Source of the DNA: an uncultured Porphyromonadaceae bacterium
GTDB lineage: Bacteria > Bacteroidota > Bacteroidia > Bacteroidales > Muribaculaceae
Assembly (NCBI GenBank): GCA_947176925.1
Contig: CAMWSN010000001.1
Span: 1-52,941 of the forward strand
Direction of reading: 5' to 3'
DNA: 52,941 nucleotides
The position numbers and the translations under genes were made by a program. Below, one piece after another: positions 1-8,352 of the stretch. The notes beneath the pieces were generated by a model. The model ran no database searches. It was not told the DNA's origin and saw only the letters and a program-made list of their open reading frames with translations. Numbering within the stretch: the stretch's first letter is position 1; every line of letters starts with the position of its first letter.

Positions 1-354
1 ACAAAGAACGTTACCGCCGAGCCTCTTGTCATTGACCTGAGCGATACCCCCGTGGTAGCTAACGAGAGAACCAATCCGCTCATTGTGTTCCCGCAACAGC
101 CGGCCGGCAATAGCGTGACAATGAAAATCCACGATAGCGATAACCAGAATTACACCTGCGAGCTCAAATTCGGCGAAAACGGACTGGTGGCAGGCAATAA
201 TTACCTCTTTACAATCACCGTCAAAAAGACTTCGCTTGAAGTTAACTCAACCATCACCGACTGGCAGACCGAGGAGAACGACGAAAGCGTAGCGAAATCT
301 GACGACACGGATGACGAATCAGAAGAACCTGAAGTCCCGGAAGCGGAAGAATAA
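1..354 (+). CDS. fimbrillin family protein, C-terminal part (5' end outside window)
   Basis: The open frame runs from the first base of the window, so only the last 117 residues are visible. The segment PLIVFPQQPAG, then a Tyr-x-Cys-x-Leu strand, then AGNNYLFTITVKK and a final ITDW, matches position for position the C-terminal region of the fimbrillin at 4279-5307 (LIVFPQ, YKCVLPF, AGYHYKFTVQV, IEEW). I therefore infer a secreted, surface-assembled pilin-like subunit. After the ITDW motif comes an unusually acidic tail of about 35 residues rich in Glu, Asp and Ser, which the homologue at 4279 lacks. The gene converges on the fimbrillin operon on the other strand and shares a terminator with it. 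Family placement is fairly secure; whether it is a stalk or accessory subunit cannot be told. Confidence 0.75.
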   Translation, partial: TKNVTAEPLVIDLSDTPVVANERTNPLIVFPQQPAGNSVTMKIHDSDNQNYTCELKFGENGLVAGNNYLFTITVKKTSLEVNSTITDWQTEENDESVAKSDDTDDESEEPEVPEAEE

Positions 355-433
355 AATTTTCCGAACTAACCAAGCCGGGAAGAGACCCGGATCCGGACCC
401 AACATAGAGAAACTTTTCAGTTAATAAAAAAAC

Positions 434-475
434 AAGGCTTTCGCGCTGAACTCAGCAGAAAGCCTTGAATTTTTC
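434..475. terminator. bidirectional intrinsic terminator between convergent fimbrillin genes
   Basis: AAGGCTTTC (434-442) pairs with GAAAGCCTT (458-466), with an inner GCTGA/TCAGC stem (445-449/452-456). A T-tract follows on the plus strand (about 469-475) and an A-tract precedes it (about 424-432), giving a T-tract on the minus strand. It can serve both the plus-strand gene ending at 354 and the minus-strand operon ending at 496. Confidence 0.85.
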
Positions 476-495
476 TATGTCAATGATGAGAGCCG

Positions 496-2298
496 TCAGA
501 AAGAAAGGCACGCACGCACACGATGATAATATGTCGGCAATACACTCGTAGTAGATTGGTCTTGACCATTCGACAAATCGATAAACCTTGCCTTGCCTGG
601 CGCAGACTGCGAACAAGACCACCATCCAATGGATTTATTAGGCAGAATATACTTCAAGTATGCGCAATCCTTAGGCAACATGCTCATGACGGTTACAAGC
701 GACTTCATGACACTTTCTTTGTGTTTAAATGTAAATCTCTCAGGATAAGTTAGATTTGATCTGATATTATAAAGCTGTGTTATCGTGGGCAGATACCAGC
801 CGGCAGCATTCTTGGGAGCCGCAAGCGTTGAGTGCCAACTCGTGGTGCCGTAGACGTCACACGCATAGAAGGCAGGAAAATCCTGTAACGTAGCATTATA
901 ATCTCCAAGCTCACCTTTAAGTTTCAGCATATATCTATATCCCTGAAATCCTTCATCACCTGTTGCTATAGTTGCACCGATTATAGGTTGGCCACCGCGT
1001 CCCGTACACCATTGGACAGTATCCTGACGGGCCTCAGTCAGAGCCAGGACATATCCGTGGCACTTATCAGAGCCAATGGTTGAAGAATAATCGGAGTTAT
1101 CCGTGATACCACCCACACTACCCTTAAAATGACCGGAATAAAATACTATTCCGATGCAAGACTCCGGGTCAAGCAAATCCACCGCATCGTATGGCAAAGC
1201 ATAGCCTATATCGTTCTTTTTACAGAAGAAATCACCCACTTTCACATTATCCGTATAATCACCCATATCAATGGTCTCGTCATGGAAATAGCGTGTACTG
1301 CGACTGAGCGTATCATTCGGACGTATGGTATGTTTCCCTCCGTAAGTCTTGCCGTCGCGGTAGGTATATTCCCAGTTGAAAGTGTACTCGTCACCGTCAC
1401 CTAAGATGTATCGATAGCTCCCATCTTTAGCATGATAGGTGAGGTCTATACGGGAGCTTTCAATGCCGTCGTAGAACTTGAGGTACACCGGATTATTATA
1501 ATCGCCTAAGTAGATATAAAAGTCATCAAAGCCGGTGTCGGTGGCGCTAAGCTCGGTGGCGTTAATCATGCTATGTTGAGGGTTAATTGTGTCATAAACT
1601 AAGGCAACCTCATAGTTCCTCGGCTGGTAGTGGATGGTCTCGCCGTTGGCAAGCACCCATTTCACTTTCGGATCAAGCACAAAGCAATTCCTTATATGGC
1701 TGAGTTTCACCTCAATGTTGCGCTCGGAGGGAAGACCTTCATCGTAGGTTTGGGACCACACCATGGGGTCGCAGCATCTGAAGTCCTCCTCCTTGTTCTG
1801 ATTATCTCTCCATTTGAACAAGGAAAGTTGCTCGAAATAACCATCAACAGATTCGCTCGTCAGCGACTGGATTCTCGTCTGAGTCGCAACCTCATTACCC
1901 TCGATTTTTACATCGGCCTGGGTGGTATAGGGATAATAGGCGATGTATTTGTACATAGTGGCGTCATAGTAGATACGCGCCTTCCCTTCAGTGTTGTCTT
2001 CATCGAAGTCCCATCGGACGCCATCATATTTATATGGCACGTTGTCAGCCAAAATTTTGCCATTTTCATCGAGGATAATGATGCCAATCCTGTCCCCCTC
2101 ATCAAATATAGTCAAAGGGCCGACCTCAGCTGAGCGCGAGGCGTCGGAACCGGAGACAGTATTCACTATTTCCTCGACCGTAATTTTCAGAGCCTCGCCC
2201 GAATTTGCCCCGGGCATCCCGGGCTCATCATAATCAGCCTGACAAGCAGCGAGCAGGCTGATTGCCGGCAAGAGGTATATGAAAAGATGTTTCATCAT
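496..2298 (-). CDS. fimbrillin family lipoprotein with C-terminal FISUMP/DUF1566-like domain
   Basis: A 600-residue secreted lipoprotein. I chose the ATG at 2298 because it opens a signal peptide (MMKHLFIYLLPAISLLAAC) with the lipobox Cys at residue 19; the longer frame to 2346 overlaps the upstream gene and puts 16 non-signal residues in front. The N-terminal half has the fimbrillin pattern (Ser-Arg-Ser region, then a DEGDRIGI segment and a YYPYT motif). The last 200 residues carry CIGIVFYSG, HGYVLAL, GWYLPT and a terminal RVRACLSF, the pattern of FISUMP/DUF1566 domains. It starts 13 bases after the stop of the gene at 2312-4240 and is the third gene of the operon. By position and the bulky C-terminal domain it could be a tip or anchor subunit of a fimbria; that is inference. 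Confidence 0.8.
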   Translation of the reverse strand: MMKHLFIYLLPAISLLAACQADYDEPGMPGANSGEALKITVEEIVNTVSGSDASRSAEVGPLTIFDEGDRIGIIILDENGKILADNVPYKYDGVRWDFDEDNTEGKARIYYDATMYKYIAYYPYTTQADVKIEGNEVATQTRIQSLTSESVDGYFEQLSLFKWRDNQNKEEDFRCCDPMVWSQTYDEGLPSERNIEVKLSHIRNCFVLDPKVKWVLANGETIHYQPRNYEVALVYDTINPQHSMINATELSATDTGFDDFYIYLGDYNNPVYLKFYDGIESSRIDLTYHAKDGSYRYILGDGDEYTFNWEYTYRDGKTYGGKHTIRPNDTLSRSTRYFHDETIDMGDYTDNVKVGDFFCKKNDIGYALPYDAVDLLDPESCIGIVFYSGHFKGSVGGITDNSDYSSTIGSDKCHGYVLALTEARQDTVQWCTGRGGQPIIGATIATGDEGFQGYRYMLKLKGELGDYNATLQDFPAFYACDVYGTTSWHSTLAAPKNAAGWYLPTITQLYNIRSNLTYPERFTFKHKESVMKSLVTVMSMLPKDCAYLKYILPNKSIGWWSCSQSAPGKARFIDLSNGQDQSTTSVLPTYYHRVRACLSF

Positions 2299-2311
2299 AT
2301 TCTGCAAAGTT

Positions 2312-4240
2312 TTAGAAAGTAAGAATGGCTCGGACTCTACCTGCATTACCTTTTAGTTTAGGAGCAACAGAAGGAGAAGCGTTATGCCAATTAAATAAGG
2401 CATAAGCCTGCAAAGAGGTATTAGCTAATCCTTCATTGGATGACCAATAAGCAGCAGCGAGGCCAGTACCGACAACCAAATCTACTCCACCGGCTTTAAC
2501 TAAACCATTTTGTACTGCTGCTTTATTAGCTATCAGTGCGACTAACTGATCAGCCGAGGGCAGATACCATCCGCTACTATGGGACGTTGGGACATTGTAA
2601 TCCAAGCATGCCTCCACAGGAGGAAGCTCCAGAACATTTTTGCCGACTACTGTACCTCTTAGAGCCTTGAGGGTTTCCATGTTGGAATACCCGTTAAAAT
2701 ATTTTTTACCACTATCTCTAAAACTGGATGCCGTTAAGCCACATTCATAATTCACATTATTCCATTTAACGGTTTTGGATGAATTGGCATCCTCTAATGC
2801 CAATGCGTAACCATGGACGGACTTATCAATAAACTCATCGAGGTCATAGGCTCCATCGTCGTTGACAGCATCGAGTGCAATCTGCATAGCATCCTCAAGC
2901 CACCAATCATATTTAAGAGCGTGGAACACTATACCGACGCAGGTCTTGCCCTCTTGCTTGTTAGTGCTCCATGTGCCGTCATCATAATAGAAGTCACCGG
3001 GCTTTGGATCGGGTGAATAAAATTCTTTATACACCGCAGTCACTTCGTTGGAACGCATACGACCACTGAAAGTGAATATCTCTTTATTACCGTCAACTTC
3101 ATAACCCGACTCCAGTATGTCCACGTCTTTAACGCCATCAAGAAATTCCATTTTCGGCGTTTTTTCGTTATCCAATATAGTATAGGAAAAGGAAAATTCA
3201 TTGCCGGCCACCTCAAGGTAATTAACCGTGCTATCCATGAAAGCATCCAAATTGACAATATTCGGAGAAAAGACTATCTCCTTCCTGCTTTTTTTAGGAA
3301 TACTAAAATTCTCATTAAAGACAATCTTAAATACCCAGGGGGCTGAATCAACAGCGCCACCCACATCATTCCACTCCGCCGAGACCGGGGGATTGACCAT
3401 CAGGCGGTCTTTCTGAACAACGATGGTGTATATGCTGTAATAACCGGCGTCGAGCTTGCCGGAGCTTTCATCAGCTTTGTAAGTCAAGGTTTTGGGAATT
3501 ATATGACCGTTGACGTTGACATCAATGTTAACTTTGAACATATCTTTCCCGGCCATGTCCTGCGGCACGACCAGCGCCTCAAAGACAGCAGCTTTAGAAG
3601 TGGAGACTTCGGCGTCAAAAAAAGGTTTGATCCATTCGTTTACGTCACCTGCAGTCACAATGCCCTGGTTGAATTTTGCTTCACTATAGCCATTGACTGA
3701 GAGGGCGACGGTGGCGAATTCCTCGTCGCTGACACCCTCGCCGGGCAAGAGCCTGCAAATAACCTTTGACATGCGGTGCTGAAACTTAAGGTCTACAGTC
3801 TCCTTATAGTGCTTCTTATCAGTTTGGGCTCCTAACAGGTCATAGTTCGCCAAACCGTCAGTCTGATCGGTTAGCTTTTTAACCAACGTTTCCTCATGAT
3901 ACACATAAGGATACCAGGCGGTTACGTAGTCTTCAGGCTGAAGCCACGACAACGCATTCACTGACTTCTTTACCGTACCGTCAGCATTGAGCATATAGCT
4001 TCCGGTAACGGGATAGTCACCAATACGCACAGCAATTACATCGCCCTCATCCCATTCGTCTTTGCAAGCGGAACGGCTACTTACACTTGCCTCAATCGAA
4101 GCCGTGAGCCGGAGCGGATATTTGCCGGGGGGTAGAGTGCCGGACCCATCCTCCAGGTCATCCTGCGTGCAAGAAACAGCAAGGCCGCCAAGCAGACAGA
4201 GAGCGACATTGAGTAATATATATATTTTCTTCAGATTCAT
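2312..4240 (-). CDS. fimbrillin family lipoprotein with C-terminal FISUMP/DUF1566-like domain
   Basis: A 642-residue lipoprotein with signal peptide and lipobox (LLGGLAVSC, Cys at residue 24). The N-terminal part shows fimbrillin features (SSRSACKDEWDEGDVIAV, then AWYPYVYHE, then a LKFQHRMSKVICRL strand). The C-terminal 210 residues contain CVGIVFHALK, HGYALALEDA, GWYLPSADQL, AAYWSSNE and a terminal GRVRAILTF, aligning by eye with the C-terminal domain of the next gene (496-2298). The two are therefore probably paralogues from an old duplication. It is the middle gene of the operon, 38 bases after the smaller fimbrillin at 4279. A surface-exposed adhesin or accessory pilin is the best reading; the ligand is unknown. 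Confidence 0.8.
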   Translation of the reverse strand: MNLKKIYILLNVALCLLGGLAVSCTQDDLEDGSGTLPPGKYPLRLTASIEASVSSRSACKDEWDEGDVIAVRIGDYPVTGSYMLNADGTVKKSVNALSWLQPEDYVTAWYPYVYHEETLVKKLTDQTDGLANYDLLGAQTDKKHYKETVDLKFQHRMSKVICRLLPGEGVSDEEFATVALSVNGYSEAKFNQGIVTAGDVNEWIKPFFDAEVSTSKAAVFEALVVPQDMAGKDMFKVNIDVNVNGHIIPKTLTYKADESSGKLDAGYYSIYTIVVQKDRLMVNPPVSAEWNDVGGAVDSAPWVFKIVFNENFSIPKKSRKEIVFSPNIVNLDAFMDSTVNYLEVAGNEFSFSYTILDNEKTPKMEFLDGVKDVDILESGYEVDGNKEIFTFSGRMRSNEVTAVYKEFYSPDPKPGDFYYDDGTWSTNKQEGKTCVGIVFHALKYDWWLEDAMQIALDAVNDDGAYDLDEFIDKSVHGYALALEDANSSKTVKWNNVNYECGLTASSFRDSGKKYFNGYSNMETLKALRGTVVGKNVLELPPVEACLDYNVPTSHSSGWYLPSADQLVALIANKAAVQNGLVKAGGVDLVVGTGLAAAYWSSNEGLANTSLQAYALFNWHNASPSVAPKLKGNAGRVRAILTF

Positions 4241-4278
4241 ATTTCGGGAGTTTTGTCAATTGTTTATTAACACAACTT

Positions 4279-5307
4279 TTAGTCATCTGTTTCTTCAGTG
4301 CCAAAGATATTGCCGTCAATAGTGGCGGTGCCTGACCATTCACGTGCAGGCTTCCACTCTTCAATGGACATCTCGCCCAAGATAAGGCCCACCTTGGTAA
4401 CCTGGACCGTAAACTTGTAGTGGTAACCGGCTTTAATCTCCTTATCGCTGAAAGGGAGCACACACTTATAGTGCTGGTCAGGAAGGACCTGACCATATTG
4501 ATCGACTTCCGAGGTGGTGATATGGAGTGTGAAATTATCGTCGGCCGGCTGCGTCTGCGGAAAGACAATCAGCGAGGGCATCGGCTTTTCATTTTCCACC
4601 GTTCCTTTATCGAAAGTGACGGTAAGCATGGAGCGGGCTTCTTCCTCTTCATCGATAGCACAAACGCCGGTGTAGGTATCAAAAGTGCCCACAAGGCCCA
4701 GACCATTGATGCCGTATGAAATCATATCACCCACATCTACACCCTTGGCAATGATAACGTTATGATTGTCACGAGTCTCTTCACTCTTAAGGAATGTAAA
4801 GGTAAGCTTACTCATCATATGGGAAAGCTGAAAATTGACGGTAGGATTAGCGACAGAGAAGTCAACCTTATCCTGACGGGCATCCCAAAGGAAGTCAATC
4901 AGGTTCTGCTTGCCGGGCGCCTGCATTTCAATCTTGGTGTCAGCCTTGATGACGCCGTCAGTGCCGGGAGCCGTGCCTTCCGTTCCGGTAAACGGGTAGT
5001 AAGCCAAAAGAGTCATGGGCTTATAGAAGAATATGGGCGTTTCGCCGGTGAACTCCCCGTCGCCATTCAAGGTGGTATACTCCAGATTGACGAATGGAGT
5101 CCTGAGACCTCCGACAATGCTCGATATTCCTATCACATCGCCTTTATCCCACTTGGTGTCACAATCTGTGCGTGACGAAACGCTGCTTTGGCCAATCGAA
5201 GCACTGACCTTGACAACATTATTAGTGGCGGCGGGCTCATTTTCTTTGTTATCGTCGCATGCTACCAAAGAAAGCGCAGCGACACCGAGAAGAAATATTT
5301 TTTTCAT
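4279..5307 (-). CDS. fimbrillin family lipoprotein (first gene of fimbrial operon)
   Basis: A 342-residue lipoprotein. The ATG at 5307 gives MKKIFLLGVAALSLVAC with the lipobox Cys at 17; the longer frame to 5400 adds 31 Arg-rich residues not expected before a signal peptide. Fimbrillin signatures are SSRTDCDTKWDKGDVIGI, LAYYPFTGTEG, FQLSHMMSKLTFTF and LIVFPQ, followed by AGYHYKFTVQV and IEEW near the end. It lacks the FISUMP-like domain of the two downstream genes. Being first, shortest and the closest match to the partial gene at 1-354, it may be the more abundant structural subunit. Such proteins are usually exported as lipoproteins and processed at the surface before polymerising (family knowledge). 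A promoter lies about 125 bases upstream, leaving an unusually long leader. Confidence 0.82.
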   Translation of the reverse strand: MKKIFLLGVAALSLVACDDNKENEPAATNNVVKVSASIGQSSVSSRTDCDTKWDKGDVIGISSIVGGLRTPFVNLEYTTLNGDGEFTGETPIFFYKPMTLLAYYPFTGTEGTAPGTDGVIKADTKIEMQAPGKQNLIDFLWDARQDKVDFSVANPTVNFQLSHMMSKLTFTFLKSEETRDNHNVIIAKGVDVGDMISYGINGLGLVGTFDTYTGVCAIDEEEEARSMLTVTFDKGTVENEKPMPSLIVFPQTQPADDNFTLHITTSEVDQYGQVLPDQHYKCVLPFSDKEIKAGYHYKFTVQVTKVGLILGEMSIEEWKPAREWSGTATIDGNIFGTEETDD

Positions 5308-5429
5308 TTGACTAATGATTGGTAAAAGTGAAGTTTTGATCAGCTTTGGCTTCAATCGTCGGAGTCTCCGTAGTCGTCTGACTTCGCTTCGCAGCTCCAC
5401 GCCTCGGCTTCACATTTGTTTTTAATTTG

Positions 5430-5463
5430 CAAATTTACAAATAAATATTGAAATAAGCAACAA
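5430..5463 (-). promoter_or_regulatory. Bacteroidetes-type promoter of the fimbrillin operon
   Basis: On the minus strand TTGTTG (5463-5458) is followed 20 bases later by TAAATTTG (5437-5430), matching the Bacteroidetes -33/-7 pattern. Transcription would begin near 5424, leaving a leader of about 115 bases before the ATG at 5307. Confidence 0.7.
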
Positions 5464-5491
5464 TTTAGTCAAAAAATAAGAGCCCGCGTAT

Positions 5492-5510
5492 AAAAATTAA
5501 CTCACGTTAA
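5492..5510 (-). terminator. weak terminator-like hairpin after ldcA
   Basis: TTAAC/GTTAA with a four-base loop (5497-5510), followed on the minus strand by a short T-run (5496-5492). The stem is only five AT-rich pairs, so this is a weak candidate for ending the LD-carboxypeptidase transcript just before the fimbrillin promoter. Confidence 0.3.
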
Positions 5511-5541
5511 TGAACCGAGCATAAGAATCCGGGCCTTGCGG

Positions 5542-6450
5542 CTACTCATCAGCCAATCGCAGGGCCGCTTGCGCCGGGGTTACGCTTAAAGTTACCCGTG
5601 CCCCTTGGAGCAGAGGCAGATTCCGGTCAACGTGGCCTATGGGAGCACCGAAAGCAATGGGGAATGAATAGTCGGCAGTCATGCGCGCTATCATTTCCTC
5701 CATGGGCTCACCATTGCTATCCGGCTTATAATCCGTAAATTGGCCCACGATGAGTCCGGCGATGCGCTCAAACGCCCCATTAAGCCGGAGCCGATAGAGC
5801 ATCCGCTCAACCTTATAGACAGGTTCGGCAACGTCTTCAATGAAGAGAATCGAGCCCGGCTCACCTATAATATTATAAGGAGTGGAGATCAACCCGTCAA
5901 GGACTGCAAGATTTCCGCCCATGAGGATTCCGCCGGCCTCGCCAAGGCGGTTCAGCGGAGAAGGATCCCAGAACAGGGGCGCAAAAGAGCCGGTCCGGAG
6001 CAATTCGAAAAGGCGGGAATTCGCCTCATCGCCGGGACACCGGGCAAGAGCAAGCTCCTTTGCCATTGATCCATGAATCGAGCGGATTCCGGACCGAAGC
6101 CACAGGGCATGGAGCGCGGAAACATCGGAAAAGCCTATGAGCCAGACGGGCCGAGGCTTCAGGTGAGTCAGAAGATGGACACATCCGTAGCCTCCGCGAG
6201 CACAAAGGATTGCTTTCACGTCAGCATCGGCCAACGCGGAGCTAAAATCGTTCAATCGGGCATCCAAAGTCCCGGAATATGTGCCGGAGCGCCCTGACGC
6301 CGTCGGAAAAATTTCAACTCGGAATCCACGGGCGCGAAGAGCCTCCGACGCGCCGTTAACTAACTGAGCATCAACGGCAGAAGCAGGAGCAAGAATAGCT
6401 ATCAAATCACCTTCACGAAGCAGAGGCGGAGTAACAAAATTTGTCATCAT
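5542..6450 (-). CDS. ldcA: LD-carboxypeptidase (muramoyltetrapeptide carboxypeptidase, S66 family)
   Basis: A 302-residue protein of usual S66 length. It removes the terminal D-alanine from the tetrapeptide of recycled or mature peptidoglycan. The S66 Ser-Glu-His triad can be placed: Ser108 in GFSDVSALH, Glu205 in ILFIEDV and His273 in GHVDRNLPL. The N-terminal LREGDLIAILAPAS and CARGGYG (83-89) are also typical. No signal peptide is visible, so a cytoplasmic recycling enzyme is likely. ATG codons at 6450 and 6447 are both possible starts. It is a single gene divergent from the Na/Pi cotransporter operon. The window holds several other wall-degrading enzymes (SpoIID, NamZ, amidase, lysozyme). 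Confidence 0.93.
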   Translation of the reverse strand: MMTNFVTPPLLREGDLIAILAPASAVDAQLVNGASEALRARGFRVEIFPTASGRSGTYSGTLDARLNDFSSALADADVKAILCARGGYGCVHLLTHLKPRPVWLIGFSDVSALHALWLRSGIRSIHGSMAKELALARCPGDEANSRLFELLRTGSFAPLFWDPSPLNRLGEAGGILMGGNLAVLDGLISTPYNIIGEPGSILFIEDVAEPVYKVERMLYRLRLNGAFERIAGLIVGQFTDYKPDSNGEPMEEMIARMTADYSFPIAFGAPIGHVDRNLPLLQGARVTLSVTPAQAALRLADE

Positions 6451-6455
6451 GAGTG

Positions 6456-6463
6456 CAAATATA
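6456..6463 (-). promoter_or_regulatory. -7 element of ldcA promoter, very close to the start codon
   Basis: TATATTTG on the minus strand (6463-6456) fits TAnnTTTG, but no clear -33 TTTG is seen about 20 bases upstream. Initiation would fall at or next to the ATG pair at 6450/6447, suggesting a leaderless or nearly leaderless mRNA. Confidence 0.45.
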
Positions 6464-6472
6464 GAAAATTTT

Positions 6473-6504
6473 TTTGTTAATTTGGCGGAATAGTTTTAAA
6501 TTTG
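6473..6504 (+). promoter_or_regulatory. promoter of the Na/Pi cotransporter operon
   Basis: TTTG (6473-6476), 20-base spacer, TAAATTTG (6497-6504): a full match to the Bacteroidetes primary-sigma promoter. The start would be near 6510, giving a leader of about 28 bases before the GTG at 6538. Confidence 0.8.
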
Positions 6505-6537
6505 TAGTCTCAGAAACATAAAAAACAGATAACCCAA

Positions 6538-8352
6538 GTGAGTTATAGTATTCTTGACCTGCTGTGTCTGATAGGCGCAGTGTGCCTGTTCCTCTACGGA
6601 ATGAAGGTGATGAGTGAAGGTCTGCAGAAAGCTGCAGGCGACAGATTGCGTAACATTCTCTCGGCAATGACGCGCAATAGATTTACCGGCACCATGACCG
6701 GCATGTTTATCACCGCGCTTATTCAATCCTCGTCGGCCTCGACCGTGATGGTGGTCAGCTTCGTTAACGCGGGCCTGATGACCCTATCGCAAGCCATGTC
6801 AGTTATCTTCGGCGCCAACGTCGGCACGACATTCACGGCCTGGATTATCGCCCTGTTCGGCTTCAAGGTCAATATGTCGGCCTTCATGTTGCCCCTCCTG
6901 GGCGTCGCTGTCCCGCTGACAATGATGTCCTCAAGCCGCAAGAAGAGCATCGGCGAATTCCTCATAGGCTTTGCGTTCCTCTTCATGGGTCTGGACATGA
7001 TCAGCAAGTATGTTCCTGACCTCCAGGCTAATCCGGAAATGTTTGCATTCCTGCAGCAATACACGGGCAACGGCTTCAGCTCCATATTGATTTTCATGGC
7101 CGTAGGCTGCCTGGTGACCATGGTAATCCAAAGCTCTGCGGCAACATTTGCCATCACCCTTATAATGTGTTCCAAAGGATGGATCACGTTTGAACTGGCC
7201 TGTGCAATAGTGCTCGGCGCAAACTTGGGCACCTGTATCACCCCGCTGCTCGCCTCCATGAGCGGCAACACCGCGGCAAAGCGCACCGCCTTGGGCCACT
7301 TGCTCTTCAACATCTTGGGCTTCCTCTGGTTGCTGCCGATATTCGTTCCGTTCGTGCATATGAACGAATGGCTCACCCAACTCATAGGTCAGGGTGACCC
7401 GAATAACCTCTACAACTATGTGGCTCACCTCCAGCAGACCGAGCCCGACGTCTACAATCATCTTTTCGATAACTCCCTCCCCGTCAGCCATCCGGCCCTG
7501 AAACAGATTGCATTGATGCAGATTTCAGTATCGTTCGGCATGTCAATGTTCCACACCACTTACAACATTGTCAACCTCACGCTAATGATATGGTTCACAA
7601 ACCTTTATGTCAAGGCCGTAGAAAAGATTCTCCCATCAAAGACGACCGAGGAGGAATTCAGCCTCAAATACATCGGCGGCTCGCTTGTCAGCGCTTCCGA
7701 GCTTAACATCGCCCAGGTTGAAAAAGAAGTTGGAGTGTTTGCCCAGAGGGTCGACCGGATGATCGGTATGGCCCAGGAGCTTCTTCACCTCAATGCCAAA
7801 ACCAAGGATTTCAATCAGTTGTATTCGCGCCTTGAGAAATATGAGGATATCTCGGACCGAATGGAACGCGAAATTGCCGACTTCCTCAACCGCACAAGCC
7901 AAGGCCGCCTGAGCAATGACGGCAAACGACGCATCGCCGCACTCTTCAATATCAATTCCGAAATCGAAAGCATTGGCGACAGCTGTAACAACTTCGGACG
8001 CGTCCTAGCCCGCAAACAGGAAGTCAGCGTCCACTTCAACGACGTCATAAAGGAGAACATCGACTCAATGTTTGTCCTCGTGGCCGAAGCAATGAACGGC
8101 ATGATCACGATGCTTGACAACATTGAAAACGTCAAGGAAGACCAACTCCTTGCCGCTTACAATAAAGAGCGCGAAATCAACAACTTCCGCAATCAACTGA
8201 GAAATAAAAACGTAGAAAACATCAATAACGGACTCTATGACTATCAGGCCGGTATCTTCTTCATGGATGCCATCAGCGACCTGGAAAAAGTCGGCGACTA
8301 CATTATCAACGTGGTCGATACGATTAGAGACTCAATGACTAAAAAAGCATGA
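6538..8352 (+). CDS. Na/Pi cotransporter family protein with PhoU-like C-terminal domain
   Basis: A 604-residue inner-membrane protein, probably importing phosphate with sodium. The two inverted-repeat signatures of the family are present: QSSSAST (63-69) and QSSAAT (198-203), each in a hydrophobic hairpin. Residues from about 390 to the end are helical and charged, like the PhoU-type tail of bacterial NptA-like transporters. The start is a GTG at 6538; the first residues (SYSILDLL, then LFLYGMKVMSEGL) fit the usual N-terminus of the family and the promoter lies close upstream. Its stop overlaps the start of the next gene as ATGA (8349-8352), so it is translationally coupled to a secreted protease, an odd partner. 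Confidence 0.93.
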   Translation: MSYSILDLLCLIGAVCLFLYGMKVMSEGLQKAAGDRLRNILSAMTRNRFTGTMTGMFITALIQSSSASTVMVVSFVNAGLMTLSQAMSVIFGANVGTTFTAWIIALFGFKVNMSAFMLPLLGVAVPLTMMSSSRKKSIGEFLIGFAFLFMGLDMISKYVPDLQANPEMFAFLQQYTGNGFSSILIFMAVGCLVTMVIQSSAATFAITLIMCSKGWITFELACAIVLGANLGTCITPLLASMSGNTAAKRTALGHLLFNILGFLWLLPIFVPFVHMNEWLTQLIGQGDPNNLYNYVAHLQQTEPDVYNHLFDNSLPVSHPALKQIALMQISVSFGMSMFHTTYNIVNLTLMIWFTNLYVKAVEKILPSKTTEEEFSLKYIGGSLVSASELNIAQVEKEVGVFAQRVDRMIGMAQELLHLNAKTKDFNQLYSRLEKYEDISDRMEREIADFLNRTSQGRLSNDGKRRIAALFNINSEIESIGDSCNNFGRVLARKQEVSVHFNDVIKENIDSMFVLVAEAMNGMITMLDNIENVKEDQLLAAYNKEREINNFRNQLRNKNVENINNGLYDYQAGIFFMDAISDLEKVGDYIINVVDTIRDSMTKKA

